This document shows, one piece after another, positions 26,798 through 36,258 of a stretch of 64,000 nt of DNA; positions within the stretch are counted from its first letter, which is position 1; each line of letters starts with the position of its first letter. Made by a program: the position numbers and the translations under genes. The notes beneath the pieces are model-generated. The model did not search any database, was not told the origin of the DNA, and saw nothing but the letters and a program-made list of their open reading frames with translations. Origin of the DNA: Calothrix sp. FI2-JRJ7 (GTDB lineage: Bacteria > Cyanobacteriota > Cyanobacteriia > Cyanobacteriales > Nostocaceae); assembly GCA_019359675.1 (NCBI GenBank), contig JAHHGX010000001.1, forward strand, positions 1-64,000, in the 5' to 3' direction.

Positions 26798-27742
26798 ATG
26801 GCTCAAGACGCTAACAAATCATTAAAATTGATGAAGACCCAAACCCAAAATCTATCTAAAACCCTTATGTTTTTGGTAACAGGAGCAACTGGTGATATCG
26901 GGCGCCGAGTCGTGAGGCTTTTACGCGAATCGAATCATAAAGTACGTGCGTTCGTTCGTTTGACTTCACATTATGGTGAGCTAGAACATCGAGGCGCCGA
27001 GTTATTTATCGGTGATTTACGTTTTGAGCGCGATATAAAAAAAGCTTGTCAAGGTGTTCGATATATCATTAGTACTCATGGTTCTGATGGAGACGCGCTT
27101 GCGTTAGACTACCGTGCGAACATAGAACTAATTGACCAAGCCAAAGTAAATGGAGTAGAGCATTTTGTATTTATTTCTGTACTAGGTGCAGATAGAGGTT
27201 ATGAAGATGCACCTGTATTTAAGGCAAAACGTGAAGTAGAAAAGTATTTACTCTCTAGTGGCTTAAATTACACTATTTTACGTCCGGCTGGTTTAGCATC
27301 TAATTTATTAACGCTTGCCGAACGTTTTCGTGAAACCGGGATATATGTACTTATTGGCGACTCTAAAAATCGAACTTCGATAGTGAGTACCGATGATTTG
27401 GCGAAAATAGCTGTTAATTCAGTTAGTCTTATTGGCGCCCGTAATCAAATTTTTCCTGTCGGTGGGCCTTCAATATTAACCCGTGAAGATATACCGCGTA
27501 CATTGAGTCGTATTTTTAATAAAGAGCCAGTTATAATTAATGCACCATTATTTTTAGTCGATGGGTTCCGGGGTGCATTAGGATTGATTAATCCCCAAGC
27601 ACAAAAATCCTTGGGAACCTTTAGAACATTGCTAGCAAACGAATTTTTCTGTAAAACTGAAGAAATTACTAATTTAGAAGCTATTTTCACTTTCCCCTTG
27701 GAACCGTTGGAAAGCTTCTTAAAACGCTATCTTTCAATATAA
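26798..27742 (+). CDS. Atypical SDR / NmrA-like NAD(P)-binding protein (Ycf39-like)
   Basis: The 314-residue protein has the Rossmann start FLVTGATGDIGRRVVRLL (GxxGxxG) near residue 27 and a KAKREVEKYL segment near 148, but not the classical SDR Tyr-x3-Lys pair. This is the atypical SDR group that includes Ycf39/HCF244 and other proteins linked to photosynthetic complex assembly. Assignment to a specific one is not possible. I chose the ATG at 26798; an internal Met 13 codons in is also possible. It lies 18 bases upstream of the hlyD-like gene and may be co-transcribed with it. Confidence 0.8.
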   Translation: MAQDANKSLKLMKTQTQNLSKTLMFLVTGATGDIGRRVVRLLRESNHKVRAFVRLTSHYGELEHRGAELFIGDLRFERDIKKACQGVRYIISTHGSDGDALALDYRANIELIDQAKVNGVEHFVFISVLGADRGYEDAPVFKAKREVEKYLLSSGLNYTILRPAGLASNLLTLAERFRETGIYVLIGDSKNRTSIVSTDDLAKIAVNSVSLIGARNQIFPVGGPSILTREDIPRTLSRIFNKEPVIINAPLFLVDGFRGALGLINPQAQKSLGTFRTLLANEFFCKTEEITNLEAIFTFPLEPLESFLKRYLSI

Positions 27743-27760
27743 GTACCAATCAAAAATTTT

Positions 27761-29257
27761 ATGCGTTCTCCCTTAGCTGCAAACGCTGCACAAGCACGTC
27801 AAACAAAACAAGTATTCGCTCGACCAGAGGAACAGTTATCTTTTGAATTAGGCAAAGCCGTACAAGAGCTACCACCTCTGTATACAAGATTACTAGCTGG
27901 TACAATTACTGCGATAGTTTTTGGTACTATTGCGTGGGCACATTTTTCTAAAGTTGATGAAGTGGCAACGGCGCCCGGAGAACTAATAGCTTCAACCCAA
28001 GTACGTCCTGTAACATCAATTGGTAATGGTTCTATTACCGCAGTACGTGTTAAAGAAGGCCAACGTATAGTTAAAGACCAAGTATTAGTCGAACGTGACC
28101 CAGAATTTCAAAAATTAGATGTAACGCGGTTAGCGCAGTCTGCTAAACTTATTCAACAAGATTTACGGCGCCTTGATGCCGAGCGCACAGGCAATAAAAG
28201 TTCTGGAAATCCAATTCAAGACGAGCTTTTAGCGTCACGCTTACGAGATTTTGAAGCAAAACAAGCTGCTGCGGAAGCTGAAGCAAATAAACAAGCTGCT
28301 TTAATAGAGCAAGCAAAAGTTCGTCTGACTCGCTTGCAAGAAAACTTTGCAAACGCTCAAACTAGTCTTACGAACGCTCAAACAAACCTCGCAAACGCTC
28401 GACAACTACGTGAAAAAGTAGATCAAAACGTAGCACTCGCCAAACAGCGTGAGCAAAGTATGCGTACTCTAATAGGTAATGGCGCTGTTCCGCGACTCGA
28501 TTACCTCGAAGCACAAGACCGACTTAACCGTGCAACCGCTGAAACCACCCGTGCTTCGGATGAAATTACAAATAACCAAAATAAAATTACAGAAGCACAA
28601 GATAAAGTAACCTCACTACAAAAAGATATTGCTGGTCAAGTTCAAGAAATACGCCAAGCGCAAGCTGCTTTTTCATCTGCTAAAAATCAAGCCGACCGTC
28701 TTGCATCTGAACGTCAAAGCGAAATTTTAACGCTAATCAACAAGCGCCGTGAAGAATATACAGATCTAAGCGGTAAACTTGAACAAGCCCGTAAACAAAC
28801 CGAGTACGAAACTATTAAATCACCAGTTGCGGGAACGGTATATAAAGTTAAAGCAACCAAGGGGCCAGTACAATCGGGTGAAGAATTATTATCAATACTA
28901 CCTGATGGCGAAGAGCTAATGCTGGAAGTAAAAGTTCTTAACCGCGATATTGGTTTTATCCGTCAGGGAATGAAAACTAAAGTCAAAATGGCAACATTCC
29001 CCTTCCAAGAGTTCGGTACAATTGAAGGTGAGGTCGCTAAAGTCAGCCCGAATGCGGTTGTAGATAAAGAACTGGGATTAGTATTTCCGACCCGAATTAA
29101 ACTAAATAGACACTCTGTAATGGTACGGGGAGAAGAAGTGCAATTTACTCCTGGTATGACCGCAAATGGCGAAATCGTAACTCGCCAGAAATCAATTTTA
29201 ACCTTCATTATGGAGCCAATTAGCCGCAGATTTAGCGAAGCTTTCTCTGTCAGGTAA
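27761..29257 (+). CDS. HlyD-family membrane fusion protein
   Basis: The 498-residue protein is the adaptor of a type I secretion system. Residues about 43-62 form the single membrane helix (AGTITAIVFGTIAWAHF). A lipoyl-like half follows (GELIASTQVRPV, ITAVRVKEGQRIVKDQ), then a long periplasmic coiled coil rich in Ala/Gln/Asn (residues about 120-345). The second lipoyl half and beta-barrel begin at TIKSPVAGTVYKV. It would link the inner-membrane ABC exporter to a TolC-like outer-membrane channel; no TolC homologue is in the window. The likely partner exporter lies 7.7 kb downstream. The two subtilases and the calpain-like protease lie between them. Confidence 0.92.
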   Translation: MRSPLAANAAQARQTKQVFARPEEQLSFELGKAVQELPPLYTRLLAGTITAIVFGTIAWAHFSKVDEVATAPGELIASTQVRPVTSIGNGSITAVRVKEGQRIVKDQVLVERDPEFQKLDVTRLAQSAKLIQQDLRRLDAERTGNKSSGNPIQDELLASRLRDFEAKQAAAEAEANKQAALIEQAKVRLTRLQENFANAQTSLTNAQTNLANARQLREKVDQNVALAKQREQSMRTLIGNGAVPRLDYLEAQDRLNRATAETTRASDEITNNQNKITEAQDKVTSLQKDIAGQVQEIRQAQAAFSSAKNQADRLASERQSEILTLINKRREEYTDLSGKLEQARKQTEYETIKSPVAGTVYKVKATKGPVQSGEELLSILPDGEELMLEVKVLNRDIGFIRQGMKTKVKMATFPFQEFGTIEGEVAKVSPNAVVDKELGLVFPTRIKLNRHSVMVRGEEVQFTPGMTANGEIVTRQKSILTFIMEPISRRFSEAFSVR

Positions 29258-29276
29258 TTTACAAACGTTACATGTT

Positions 29277-29304
29277 GTAGAGACCGAATTAATTCGGTCT
29301 CTAC
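29277..29304. terminator. Perfect 28-base palindrome between hlyD-like gene and subtilase
   Basis: GTAGAGACCGAATT is followed immediately by its exact reverse complement. It sits between two converging genes 20 bases past the hlyD-like stop. A bidirectional terminator is the simplest reading. It also belongs to the GTAGAGAC repeat group seen at 17948 and 61058. Confidence 0.7.
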
Positions 29305-29333
29305 GTTGTTTATATAATGTTGGCGCCAATATC

Positions 29334-30764
29334 CTACGAAGAAGGTAATAAACGTAAGTATGGTTCATACGGCGCCATAAATATTTTTCCATAGCGCTCA
29401 AAGATATTTTGCGGGTCTTGTGGGTCTGTGGTAGCCATACTTGAGTAGTCGTCAGATTTGTAAATTGTATTTTCTGTGCTGTATTGGTAGATTGTTGAAG
29501 TGCTATTAACGCTGCTGTTTTTAGTGGCGCCGTCAACAACAATGTTGTTTTCTGCTGTATCTATTCCACTAGTGTAATTATAAATGTTGCTGCTGTGATT
29601 AGTAGATTCGATACTGTTAGAGAATGGATTAAAACCAGAGAATATATCACCAAAATTGAAGCTTGGAATAGTATTGTTACCTTGTCCAGAGTTTTTAGAT
29701 GTTTCGGCAAGAATTTGTCGAACTTGACTATCGTTAAGACTACGGTTTGCACTTAGCATCAGCGCTACAACACCTGCAACGTGAGGGGTTGCCATGCTGG
29801 TTCCACTGTAGCTTTCATAGCTATTATTTGGAACTGTTGAATAAATACTAACTCCCGGCGCCGTTACATAACTAAGCTGTTGATTTCCGGCACGGTTGGA
29901 AAAGCTTGCTAAATTACCATCTTTATCGACTGCTCCAACTGCTACACCTGTCTTTTCGGCATAGCGTGCGGGATAAATAGGTGATGCTCCACCACTATTA
30001 CCTGCTGCCATGACAACTATGACACCTTTACCACTGGCATAATTAAGGGCATCTTGCATGGTTTGATTAGCACCACCACCACCAAGACTTAAATTGATAA
30101 CATTGGCGCCGTGGTCTACTGCATAGTAAATACCCTTGGTTATTGAATCATACGAACCAGAACCATTATCATCAAGTACTTTCACTGGCATAATTTTGGC
30201 ATCGTAAGCAATTCCCGTTACACCATAGTCATTCTTTTCACCTGCTATCGTTCCAGAAACGTGAGTTCCATGTCCGTCTCTGTCCATTACATCTGAGTTG
30301 TTATCTACAAAGTTCCAACCGTGGATGTCTCCTGCATACCCATCTTTTGCATCATCGTTGGGGTTAGTCCAAATATTATCTTTTAAATCTACGTGATTAA
30401 TATCAACTCCTGTATCTAGAACAGCAACGACAACACCTTTGCCTGTGTACCCTTTTGCCCAAGATTCAGGAGCCTTCAACATATCGGCGCCCCAACCATT
30501 ACCACCTGTATCAGGCACATCGGCAAAAGGTTGTTGACCGATAGATGACGCAACAGCTGCTCCGGCATTCACTAACCCATAACCATTACTAGAACTGTAT
30601 GACTGAGACGAAGGTGTATTACTATTGCCATTGAAATTATTATAAGAACGACTGCGGCGCCTTAAATCTGTGTACGTATCAGTAGTTAAGCTATCAAATG
30701 AAGAACTCGAAGTTAGATTTAGACTATTTTGTAATGCTAAATCATTATTATTATTAATGAACAT
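29334..30764 (-). CDS. S8-family subtilisin-like protease without a Sec signal
   Basis: The 476-residue protein has an intact catalytic set: Asp117 in VVVAVLDTGVD, His165 in DGHGTHVSGTIAG, Asn256 in MAAGNSGG and Ser323 in SGTSMATPHVAG. A Ser/Asn-rich leader of about 60 residues (MFINNNNDLALQNSLN) precedes the catalytic domain and contains no hydrophobic signal core. The segment YGLVNAGAAVASSIGQQPFADVP is typical of cyanobacterial calcium-dependent subtilases. The C-terminal 120 residues are low-complexity. Absence of a Sec signal and location next to hlyD suggest type I export, but that is inferred. It is transcribed alone, away from an inverted-repeat region. Confidence 0.93.
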   Translation of the reverse strand: MFINNNNDLALQNSLNLTSSSSFDSLTTDTYTDLRRRSRSYNNFNGNSNTPSSQSYSSSNGYGLVNAGAAVASSIGQQPFADVPDTGGNGWGADMLKAPESWAKGYTGKGVVVAVLDTGVDINHVDLKDNIWTNPNDDAKDGYAGDIHGWNFVDNNSDVMDRDGHGTHVSGTIAGEKNDYGVTGIAYDAKIMPVKVLDDNGSGSYDSITKGIYYAVDHGANVINLSLGGGGANQTMQDALNYASGKGVIVVMAAGNSGGASPIYPARYAEKTGVAVGAVDKDGNLASFSNRAGNQQLSYVTAPGVSIYSTVPNNSYESYSGTSMATPHVAGVVALMLSANRSLNDSQVRQILAETSKNSGQGNNTIPSFNFGDIFSGFNPFSNSIESTNHSSNIYNYTSGIDTAENNIVVDGATKNSSVNSTSTIYQYSTENTIYKSDDYSSMATTDPQDPQNIFERYGKIFMAPYEPYLRLLPSS

Positions 30765-30839
30765 AAGTATTTATCCTCAAAAATTACTTCCTGTGGTGAC
30801 ATTAAATATTTATAGGACTTACGCAATTGGTAGATAAAC

Positions 30840-30903
30840 GTAGGGTGCGTGACGCTACGAAAAATCTTTACGTCATGATAAGACAGATAGCGTCACGCAC
30901 CAA
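30840..30903. repeat. GTGCGTGACGC inverted repeat, copy 2
   Basis: Arms GGTGCGTGACGCTA and TAGCGTCACGCACC enclose about 35 bases. The left edge with CGTAGG is the exact reverse complement of the right edge of copy 3. Confidence 0.75.
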
Positions 30904-31105
30904 CTCTTAATTGTGGCTGAATTTATTTTGGCAATATATTTAAAATAAAAGCTCATATTTCCTAGTAAATAATAACTATGAATTTCATATTAAATTTGCA
31001 GCTAGCTTTACAAAAACAGTTGGATGAAATAAGTTTTTTTAAAAATTTTATTGTTAATGGTGAATATCAGGTTATTAACCTTATATAAAGAATAAATTTG
31101 AAGTT

Positions 31106-31168
31106 GGTGCGTGACGCTATTTGTGTTATCACGACGTTGAGGTTTTTTGGTAGCGTCACGCACCCTAC
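31106..31168. repeat. GTGCGTGACGC inverted repeat, copy 3
   Basis: Same arms as copy 2 but in the opposite orientation. Its right end, GTAGCGTCACGCACCCTACG (31150-31169), is the perfect 20-base reverse complement of 30839-30858. The two copies form an outer inverted repeat of about 330 bp. Confidence 0.75.
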
Positions 31169-31171
31169 GTT

Positions 31172-32659
31172 TTATGTGCTAAAGAAGGCGCCATCCCAAT
31201 AGCTGAAATTGGCTAAGATTTGATTCCAGTTGAGTTGTAAGATGCTGGGTTTAGATGATGATTCTCTTCCCCACGGGTTGAATAGGGTAAATGTTTGTGT
31301 CGGACCATCATAATTTACTAATGCATATGCGTGCTTTGGAACAATATCTGGCGCCACTCCACTTGACTTAGACCCAAAGCCAATTGATTTACCCATACTA
31401 ATTGCGTTTGTAAGTGATTCTAGGCTTAAAACATTACTCATTGAGACTGTTTGACCTGTAATGTGTGAAAAAGCATCACTGATATAGCCACCCTTACCGA
31501 TACCCGAATAAGAATTAGTATTATCTTGATAAATCCATCCAGATTCGTTCAGTTGTGCGTATGCTTTCTCTGCTAGTGCCACCCAGAGTTCATTCGCAGG
31601 ATTGTTATAGCTACTACCTTTAGAAGCATAAACAAATTTTCCGGCTAAGTCTGTCGGCAAATATTTATCGACTGTAACGTAGTCTGCGACCTGATTACGG
31701 AAGAATTTAACGGTGTAAGTGTTGTCACCGTTATCGATAAACATGTTCTCAATCGTAGTTGGTGATTGAATTGCTGTTGCTGCAAGTCCGACTAGAAAGA
31801 AACAGTCATTTATCACACCTTGTTTGATGTCTTGATAATTTACACCATTCTGAAATAGTACACCGCTTGCTTGCTGGTAAGTATATGCGCTTGTAGGATA
31901 ATCACGTCCTAGAAACAACTTGTTTATAAGATTGTCCATTAGAGTACTACTACTACCCGCAGTCAAATTACCTAATGGATTATTCTGATATCTCTGATTT
32001 GCGACATCACCGTTGACTACTTTATTGGTTAATACTCGCACGTATTCTGGTATCCCTAGTCTTGATGCATTACTAACTAAGTTCTGTAAGTCTCTAAATT
32101 CAGTGGTATCAACTACACCATTATCTTCAGATGCGCGCAATATTCTAATTACTTCGCTACGGTCAATGGCGCCATCGATAGAAAATGATTTTATATCCGC
32201 ACGCAGTTGTGCATCTTGAAATACCGTATCCAACCAAGAAGCACTGCTTTGAGTTGGTGGTGGTACTTCTGGAATCAAGTTAGTACTGCTTTGAGTTGGT
32301 GGTGGTACTTCTGGAATCAAGTTAGTACTGTATTGGAGATTGTATGTAGTAGTCGCGTTTTTGAACCGAAAGACTCTGATGTAATAATTACCTGCTTCCA
32401 ACGTTATATTTACAGATTCATCTCGCTTACGTCGGTTGTAAGAACCAGCTAATTCTTGACCGTCGCTGTTCAATACTTGTAGGTTGGCATTTGAATATAA
32501 ACCGTTGACTGCAAGATTTAAACTGCTACGACCACTGAAATTGAATCGATAATAGTCTTCTGTATTTGCTGATGATATAGAACCTGTCACAATTTGTGTA
32601 CTTTGATTAATACTCAAATTTTGAATACTTAAATTCTGTTCAAATAAATTAACCGACAT
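31172..32659 (-). CDS. Calpain-family cysteine protease with N-terminal PPC domain
   Basis: The 495-residue protein is bipartite. Residues about 20-110 form a bacterial pre-peptidase C-terminal-like beta domain (TEDYYRFNFSGRSSLNLAV, then GNYYIRVF). After a linker made of two identical 14-residue units (STNLIPEVPPPTQS) comes a calpain (C2) core: Cys286 in QGVINDCFFLVGL, His443 in PKHAYALVNY and Asn461 in LFNPWG, so the triad is complete. No Sec signal is visible. I chose the ATG at 32657-32659; the frame is open 39 bases further. PPC domains normally sit at C-termini; an N-terminal one is also found in the subtilase upstream, suggesting shared export. Confidence 0.88.
   Translation of the reverse strand: MSVNLFEQNLSIQNLSINQSTQIVTGSISSANTEDYYRFNFSGRSSLNLAVNGLYSNANLQVLNSDGQELAGSYNRRKRDESVNITLEAGNYYIRVFRFKNATTTYNLQYSTNLIPEVPPPTQSSTNLIPEVPPPTQSSASWLDTVFQDAQLRADIKSFSIDGAIDRSEVIRILRASEDNGVVDTTEFRDLQNLVSNASRLGIPEYVRVLTNKVVNGDVANQRYQNNPLGNLTAGSSSTLMDNLINKLFLGRDYPTSAYTYQQASGVLFQNGVNYQDIKQGVINDCFFLVGLAATAIQSPTTIENMFIDNGDNTYTVKFFRNQVADYVTVDKYLPTDLAGKFVYASKGSSYNNPANELWVALAEKAYAQLNESGWIYQDNTNSYSGIGKGGYISDAFSHITGQTVSMSNVLSLESLTNAISMGKSIGFGSKSSGVAPDIVPKHAYALVNYDGPTQTFTLFNPWGRESSSKPSILQLNWNQILANFSYWDGAFFST
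32243..32328 (-). repeat. Two 42-bp tandem repeats in the calpain-like gene
   Basis: Two copies of a 42-bp unit lie in frame and encode the linker STNLIPEVPPPTQS twice. The copies appear identical by eye, which suggests a recent duplication or ongoing slippage. Confidence 0.8.
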
Positions 32660-33029
32660 AACTACTCTTGCTTTATAAATTATATGAATTAAGCACAAAG
32701 CATCCTATGCCCCTTGTAATAAAAGGGACTCGCTAGTCAGGCACACTATCTTTATGAAATTGTTGAATTTCTATATTGCTGCTTAAAGTTATCAAACAGC
32801 CACGCGAAATATACGTGATAAATTTTATTGATATAGTAAGTAATTATCAGGATAAAATTAATTATGTAAAAATATTTTATACTTAAAAAAAAGTATTAAA
32901 TTGTACTTTTTGTTTATAACATACGGATAATGGGTGTGGCAGTGTATTAACTGACAAAAAACTCCCCTTTATAAGCTCTTTACAAGCTAGGGGAGTAGAA
33001 AAATACTTATTCTATTTGTGATGCTTTCT
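32660..33029. other. Intergenic region between the two downstream protease genes
   Basis: The AT-rich region includes a hairpin CTCCCC/GGGGAG (32961-32996) that may terminate the subtilase transcript ending at 33030. I saw no frame of interest. It should contain the promoter of the calpain-like gene. Confidence 0.5.
32961..32996 (-). terminator. Probable terminator of the second subtilase gene
   Basis: The outer stem ACTCCCC / GGGGAGT has an inner AAGCT pairing, 34 bases past the stop. On the minus strand it is followed by TTTTTTG. Confidence 0.7.
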
Positions 33030-34922
33030 TTATGCCCGTGTCCTAGCTACAACAGCACGCACAGCAGCTTCAGCGTTAACAAAACCGTGACCGTAATATT
33101 GGTCATAACCTGCGGCGCCTAAATCAACAGCAGTTTGTGCAAGAATTTCTTTAACTTGTCCAGCAGTAAGAATTGGATTTAAGCTCCACACAAGCGAAGC
33201 TATACCCGAAACAATAGGTGTAGATGCCGAAGTACCATTAAATCTATCGTTATAACCAAAGCTAAATGCACCGTTTGAATTTTTAGTTGCGCTAGCTGCT
33301 GGATATTCTGTTAATGCCATTAAAGTTAATGGCTTTTTACCAGCTAAGAAAGTTGTATTGTCAACATAACCACTACGCCACCATGTTGGGTAAAGAGATT
33401 GTGGCTGACCAGTAGCTGTCAGTTCAGGATTGTTTTGACTATAATCAACCCTAGTTCCAGGTATTTTTGCATTGCCATAGTCATCTACAAAACCCCACGA
33501 TGAGCCAACAGTAGTAAAGTTGGGATATGTTTCAGCCAAGGCGGCAAGGGATGAGATAGTACCACTATTACCAGCTGCCGCAACAAACAAAACTTTATTT
33601 GAGTTTTGAGCAACTAAATTTATAAACGCCTGCGTATCTCCACCCGATAAACTCAAGTTAACAATTAGGTTCTGACCGTTCAAGGTTGCTTGGTCGATGA
33701 GTAATTGCGTGGCAGTTGCCAAATCTTTGTCATCGGCATTTCCACCTAACACGTCGATATGTTTGACTCTTGAAGCCCAATTTATCCCTGCTGTGCCTAT
33801 ACCGTTATTCGCGGCGCCTGCAATTGTACTTTGTACTTTAGTACCGTGGAAATCAGTACTTGACTCATCGATGTAGTTAGTACCTGAAAAAATTGTGCTT
33901 CTCAAATCTGGATGGATATTACCACTGGCATCTACACCCAACCCTGAATCCTCAATTCCAATTAGTACACTGTCATTGCCTGTCGTAAACCGCCAAGCAC
34001 CCTGAACTTGACTTGCGAACAAGTTGACTTGCTCGTTGAACTTTGGGTCATTAGTTACAATAGTCCCTTTAAAGCCAGCAGCAGCACCAGGAACTACGGA
34101 AGCAAGGTCAAAGGTTTGGTCGCTAAATTGAAGTTGCTCGATACCCTCAAACAAAATTTGATAACCTGTGTAGGCGCCTGCATTAATTGTAATAGCATCA
34201 AAAACACGATTACCATTACCAGGATTTCCAACTACACCACCTGCTGTTGAAGTTGCCCAGTTATAACTAACTTGCCCCGAACTAATGCCAGCAGTTTTAA
34301 AGTCGAGTGTGTCGCGCTTACCTAATCCAAAGTCAATATTACCGTTTCCAGACACGTATGTAATTTGACTGCTTCCGTTATAAGTGAAAGTCTCTGCACT
34401 CAATTTTCCTACGTTCCAAGAAGTAGTAGGAGTTGCAGGCGCCACACTTTGTGGAGTAGGTAGTGCATTTAAACTAGAGTCAGTGGTATTTACACTACTT
34501 GATAAAGGAATATTATTTATCTGAGATGATATTGGTGGTAAAGCATCACTCTCAGCAGTTGCTGACAGTGACAAGTTATAAAAGCTGTCGGTATCACCGT
34601 TACTATAAACTCGAATGTAATAGATGCCACTATCAAGGTCAGCATCAATAAACTCTCTTCTACGGGCAGGTGAACGTGAAAAAGCAATTACTTCGCTTGA
34701 TTCTACCAACCCATTATTATTGGTGTCTTTTATTAGTTCAACATCTAAGTCACCTCGAAAGCGATTGAGTGATAAGTATAAACTACTACTTCCCTGTAAC
34801 CCAAATTTGTAGAAATCGCTTGATTGCGATGAATTAATTGTATCAGTGAATACTTGTACATTGCTAGAAATTTTTATATCTAGTGCTGTACTTAACAAAG
34901 TACCGGAAACGTCAGCAGGCAT
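33030..34922 (-). CDS. S8-family subtilisin-like protease with N-terminal PPC domain
   Basis: The 630-residue protein has a PPC-like N-terminal domain (SSDFYKFGLQGSSSLYLSL; ends GIYYIRVYSNGDTDSFYNL), a Ser/Thr/Pro linker, and a central beta region (residues about 186-275, SGNGNIDFGLGKRDTLDF). A divergent subtilase core follows: Asp325 in LIGIEDSGLG, His359 in DFHGTKVQSTIAG, Asn452 in AAAGNSG and Ser565 in FNGTSASTPIVSG. HGTKV in place of HGTHV is unusual but keeps the catalytic His. No Sec signal is visible. Export by the neighbouring type I system is plausible. It shares the N-terminal domain type with the calpain-like protease next to it. Confidence 0.92.
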   Translation of the reverse strand: MPADVSGTLLSTALDIKISSNVQVFTDTINSSQSSDFYKFGLQGSSSLYLSLNRFRGDLDVELIKDTNNNGLVESSEVIAFSRSPARRREFIDADLDSGIYYIRVYSNGDTDSFYNLSLSATAESDALPPISSQINNIPLSSSVNTTDSSLNALPTPQSVAPATPTTSWNVGKLSAETFTYNGSSQITYVSGNGNIDFGLGKRDTLDFKTAGISSGQVSYNWATSTAGGVVGNPGNGNRVFDAITINAGAYTGYQILFEGIEQLQFSDQTFDLASVVPGAAAGFKGTIVTNDPKFNEQVNLFASQVQGAWRFTTGNDSVLIGIEDSGLGVDASGNIHPDLRSTIFSGTNYIDESSTDFHGTKVQSTIAGAANNGIGTAGINWASRVKHIDVLGGNADDKDLATATQLLIDQATLNGQNLIVNLSLSGGDTQAFINLVAQNSNKVLFVAAAGNSGTISSLAALAETYPNFTTVGSSWGFVDDYGNAKIPGTRVDYSQNNPELTATGQPQSLYPTWWRSGYVDNTTFLAGKKPLTLMALTEYPAASATKNSNGAFSFGYNDRFNGTSASTPIVSGIASLVWSLNPILTAGQVKEILAQTAVDLGAAGYDQYYGHGFVNAEAAVRAVVARTRA

Positions 34923-35178
34923 ATGTTAGTTTTTTTCAGGAGAGATACAAATACTATCAAAATCGATATTCGCTTGCTCTGGCAGCAAAAAAACTTAATA
35001 GTGATTAAATTTACAAAAAAAACATCATATTTTTACTGAGTCTTCACGTATAGTTTAAATCCAGCATTTTAAATTTTTTTGGTTAAACTATATTATAAGT
35101 GATATTACTTAGAAAAAAAATTATCTATGAACTGGCTTTCTTCATTAAAATTTTAATATTCCGAACTCACCGAATCAA

Positions 35179-35967
35179 ATGCTATCTTTAATTAATGATT
35201 TCAATCCTTGGGTTGTAGCTATCGGACTTAATACAGCTTTACTCGCTGTTGCATGGCTTTTGCCAAAAAAACTGCTGACTGTTGCTGGATACCTTAACGC
35301 TTGGTTACTAGGTGTCTTAATTTGGGGAACTCTTGGTTTCTCAGGTTATGTAGTAGTAATGTTCTATTTCTTAGTTGGTTCGTTTGTTACAAAAGTTGGT
35401 ATAGCGCAGAAGGAAGCGGAAGGTATCGCAGAAAAACGTTCGGGGGCAAGAGGTCCAGAAAACGTTTGGGGTTCAGCATTGACTGCTACATTATGCGCGC
35501 TTGGTGCCGTAGTTACATTAAATTCACAAGCATTAAATTTACAATTAGATAATCTTCACCCGCTGTTTGTGTTAGGTTATGTCGCGAGTTTCAGCACTAA
35601 GCTTTCGGACACCTGTGCTAGCGAAATAGGTAAAGCATATGGACAGCGAACATTTTTAATTACAACGCTACAACCTGTAGCACGGGGAACAGAAGGCGCC
35701 GTCAGTTTAGAAGGTACTGTTGCTGGAGCAGTTGCTTCTTTGGCACAAGCGTTAATAGGGCTAGCTGTTGGATTGATTAATGGTTTTGATGTATTGTGGT
35801 GTGTTCTCGCTGCCTTTATTGCCACTAATATTGAAAGTGTAATTGGGGCAACACTGCAATCGAGGTACACATGGCTGACAAATGAATTGGTAAATATTTT
35901 AAATACATTGATAGGCGCCGCCGTTGCAATGCTGTTGTCGGTGTTGTGGCTATATTTGGCACGCTAA
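35179..35967 (+). CDS. DUF92/TIGR00297 membrane protein, VTE6-like phytyl-phosphate kinase
   Basis: The 262-residue protein has six or seven hydrophobic segments: AIGLNTALLAVAWLLP, LNAWLLGVLIWGTLGFSGY, and SVIGATLQSR later. The stretch GIAQKEAEGIAEKRSGARG is the conserved cytosolic loop of DUF92. In plants VTE6 phosphorylates phytyl phosphate to phytyl diphosphate for tocopherol and phylloquinone. The cyanobacterial homologue likely does the same, fitting the men genes in the window, though there is no operon link. It stands alone between the protease genes and the exporter. Confidence 0.85.
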   Translation: MLSLINDFNPWVVAIGLNTALLAVAWLLPKKLLTVAGYLNAWLLGVLIWGTLGFSGYVVVMFYFLVGSFVTKVGIAQKEAEGIAEKRSGARGPENVWGSALTATLCALGAVVTLNSQALNLQLDNLHPLFVLGYVASFSTKLSDTCASEIGKAYGQRTFLITTLQPVARGTEGAVSLEGTVAGAVASLAQALIGLAVGLINGFDVLWCVLAAFIATNIESVIGATLQSRYTWLTNELVNILNTLIGAAVAMLLSVLWLYLAR

Positions 35968-36258
35968 TATACAATTCTTTAGTACTATGTCGGAAAAATC
36001 AAGTTAATTTTTTTGCAATTTCTTGACTAATATACGATGTAGATATTACTTACACAGCCAGCAGTTCGCTTGACTTTGAGCAAGCGTGCAGTTGCTGATT
36101 TAGGCGATTCTTGCTTACGATTACTATAGCTGTTTTTATAACAGAGCGTTTAAAGTATAGAACGGGCGCGCGGTTGTAGCTTCACGCACTTCCGTTAACT
36201 CCAATTTCTGCTCAAAAACAATAGTATAATTTTTGAACGTATAAATTAATACGTATTT

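Larger units (their letters stand above)
30765..31171. other. Intergenic region with a compound inverted repeat
   Basis: The 407-bp gap between the subtilase and the calpain-like gene holds two GTGCGTGACGC hairpins in opposite orientation and otherwise AT-rich DNA. No frame was found worth calling. Confidence 0.5.
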
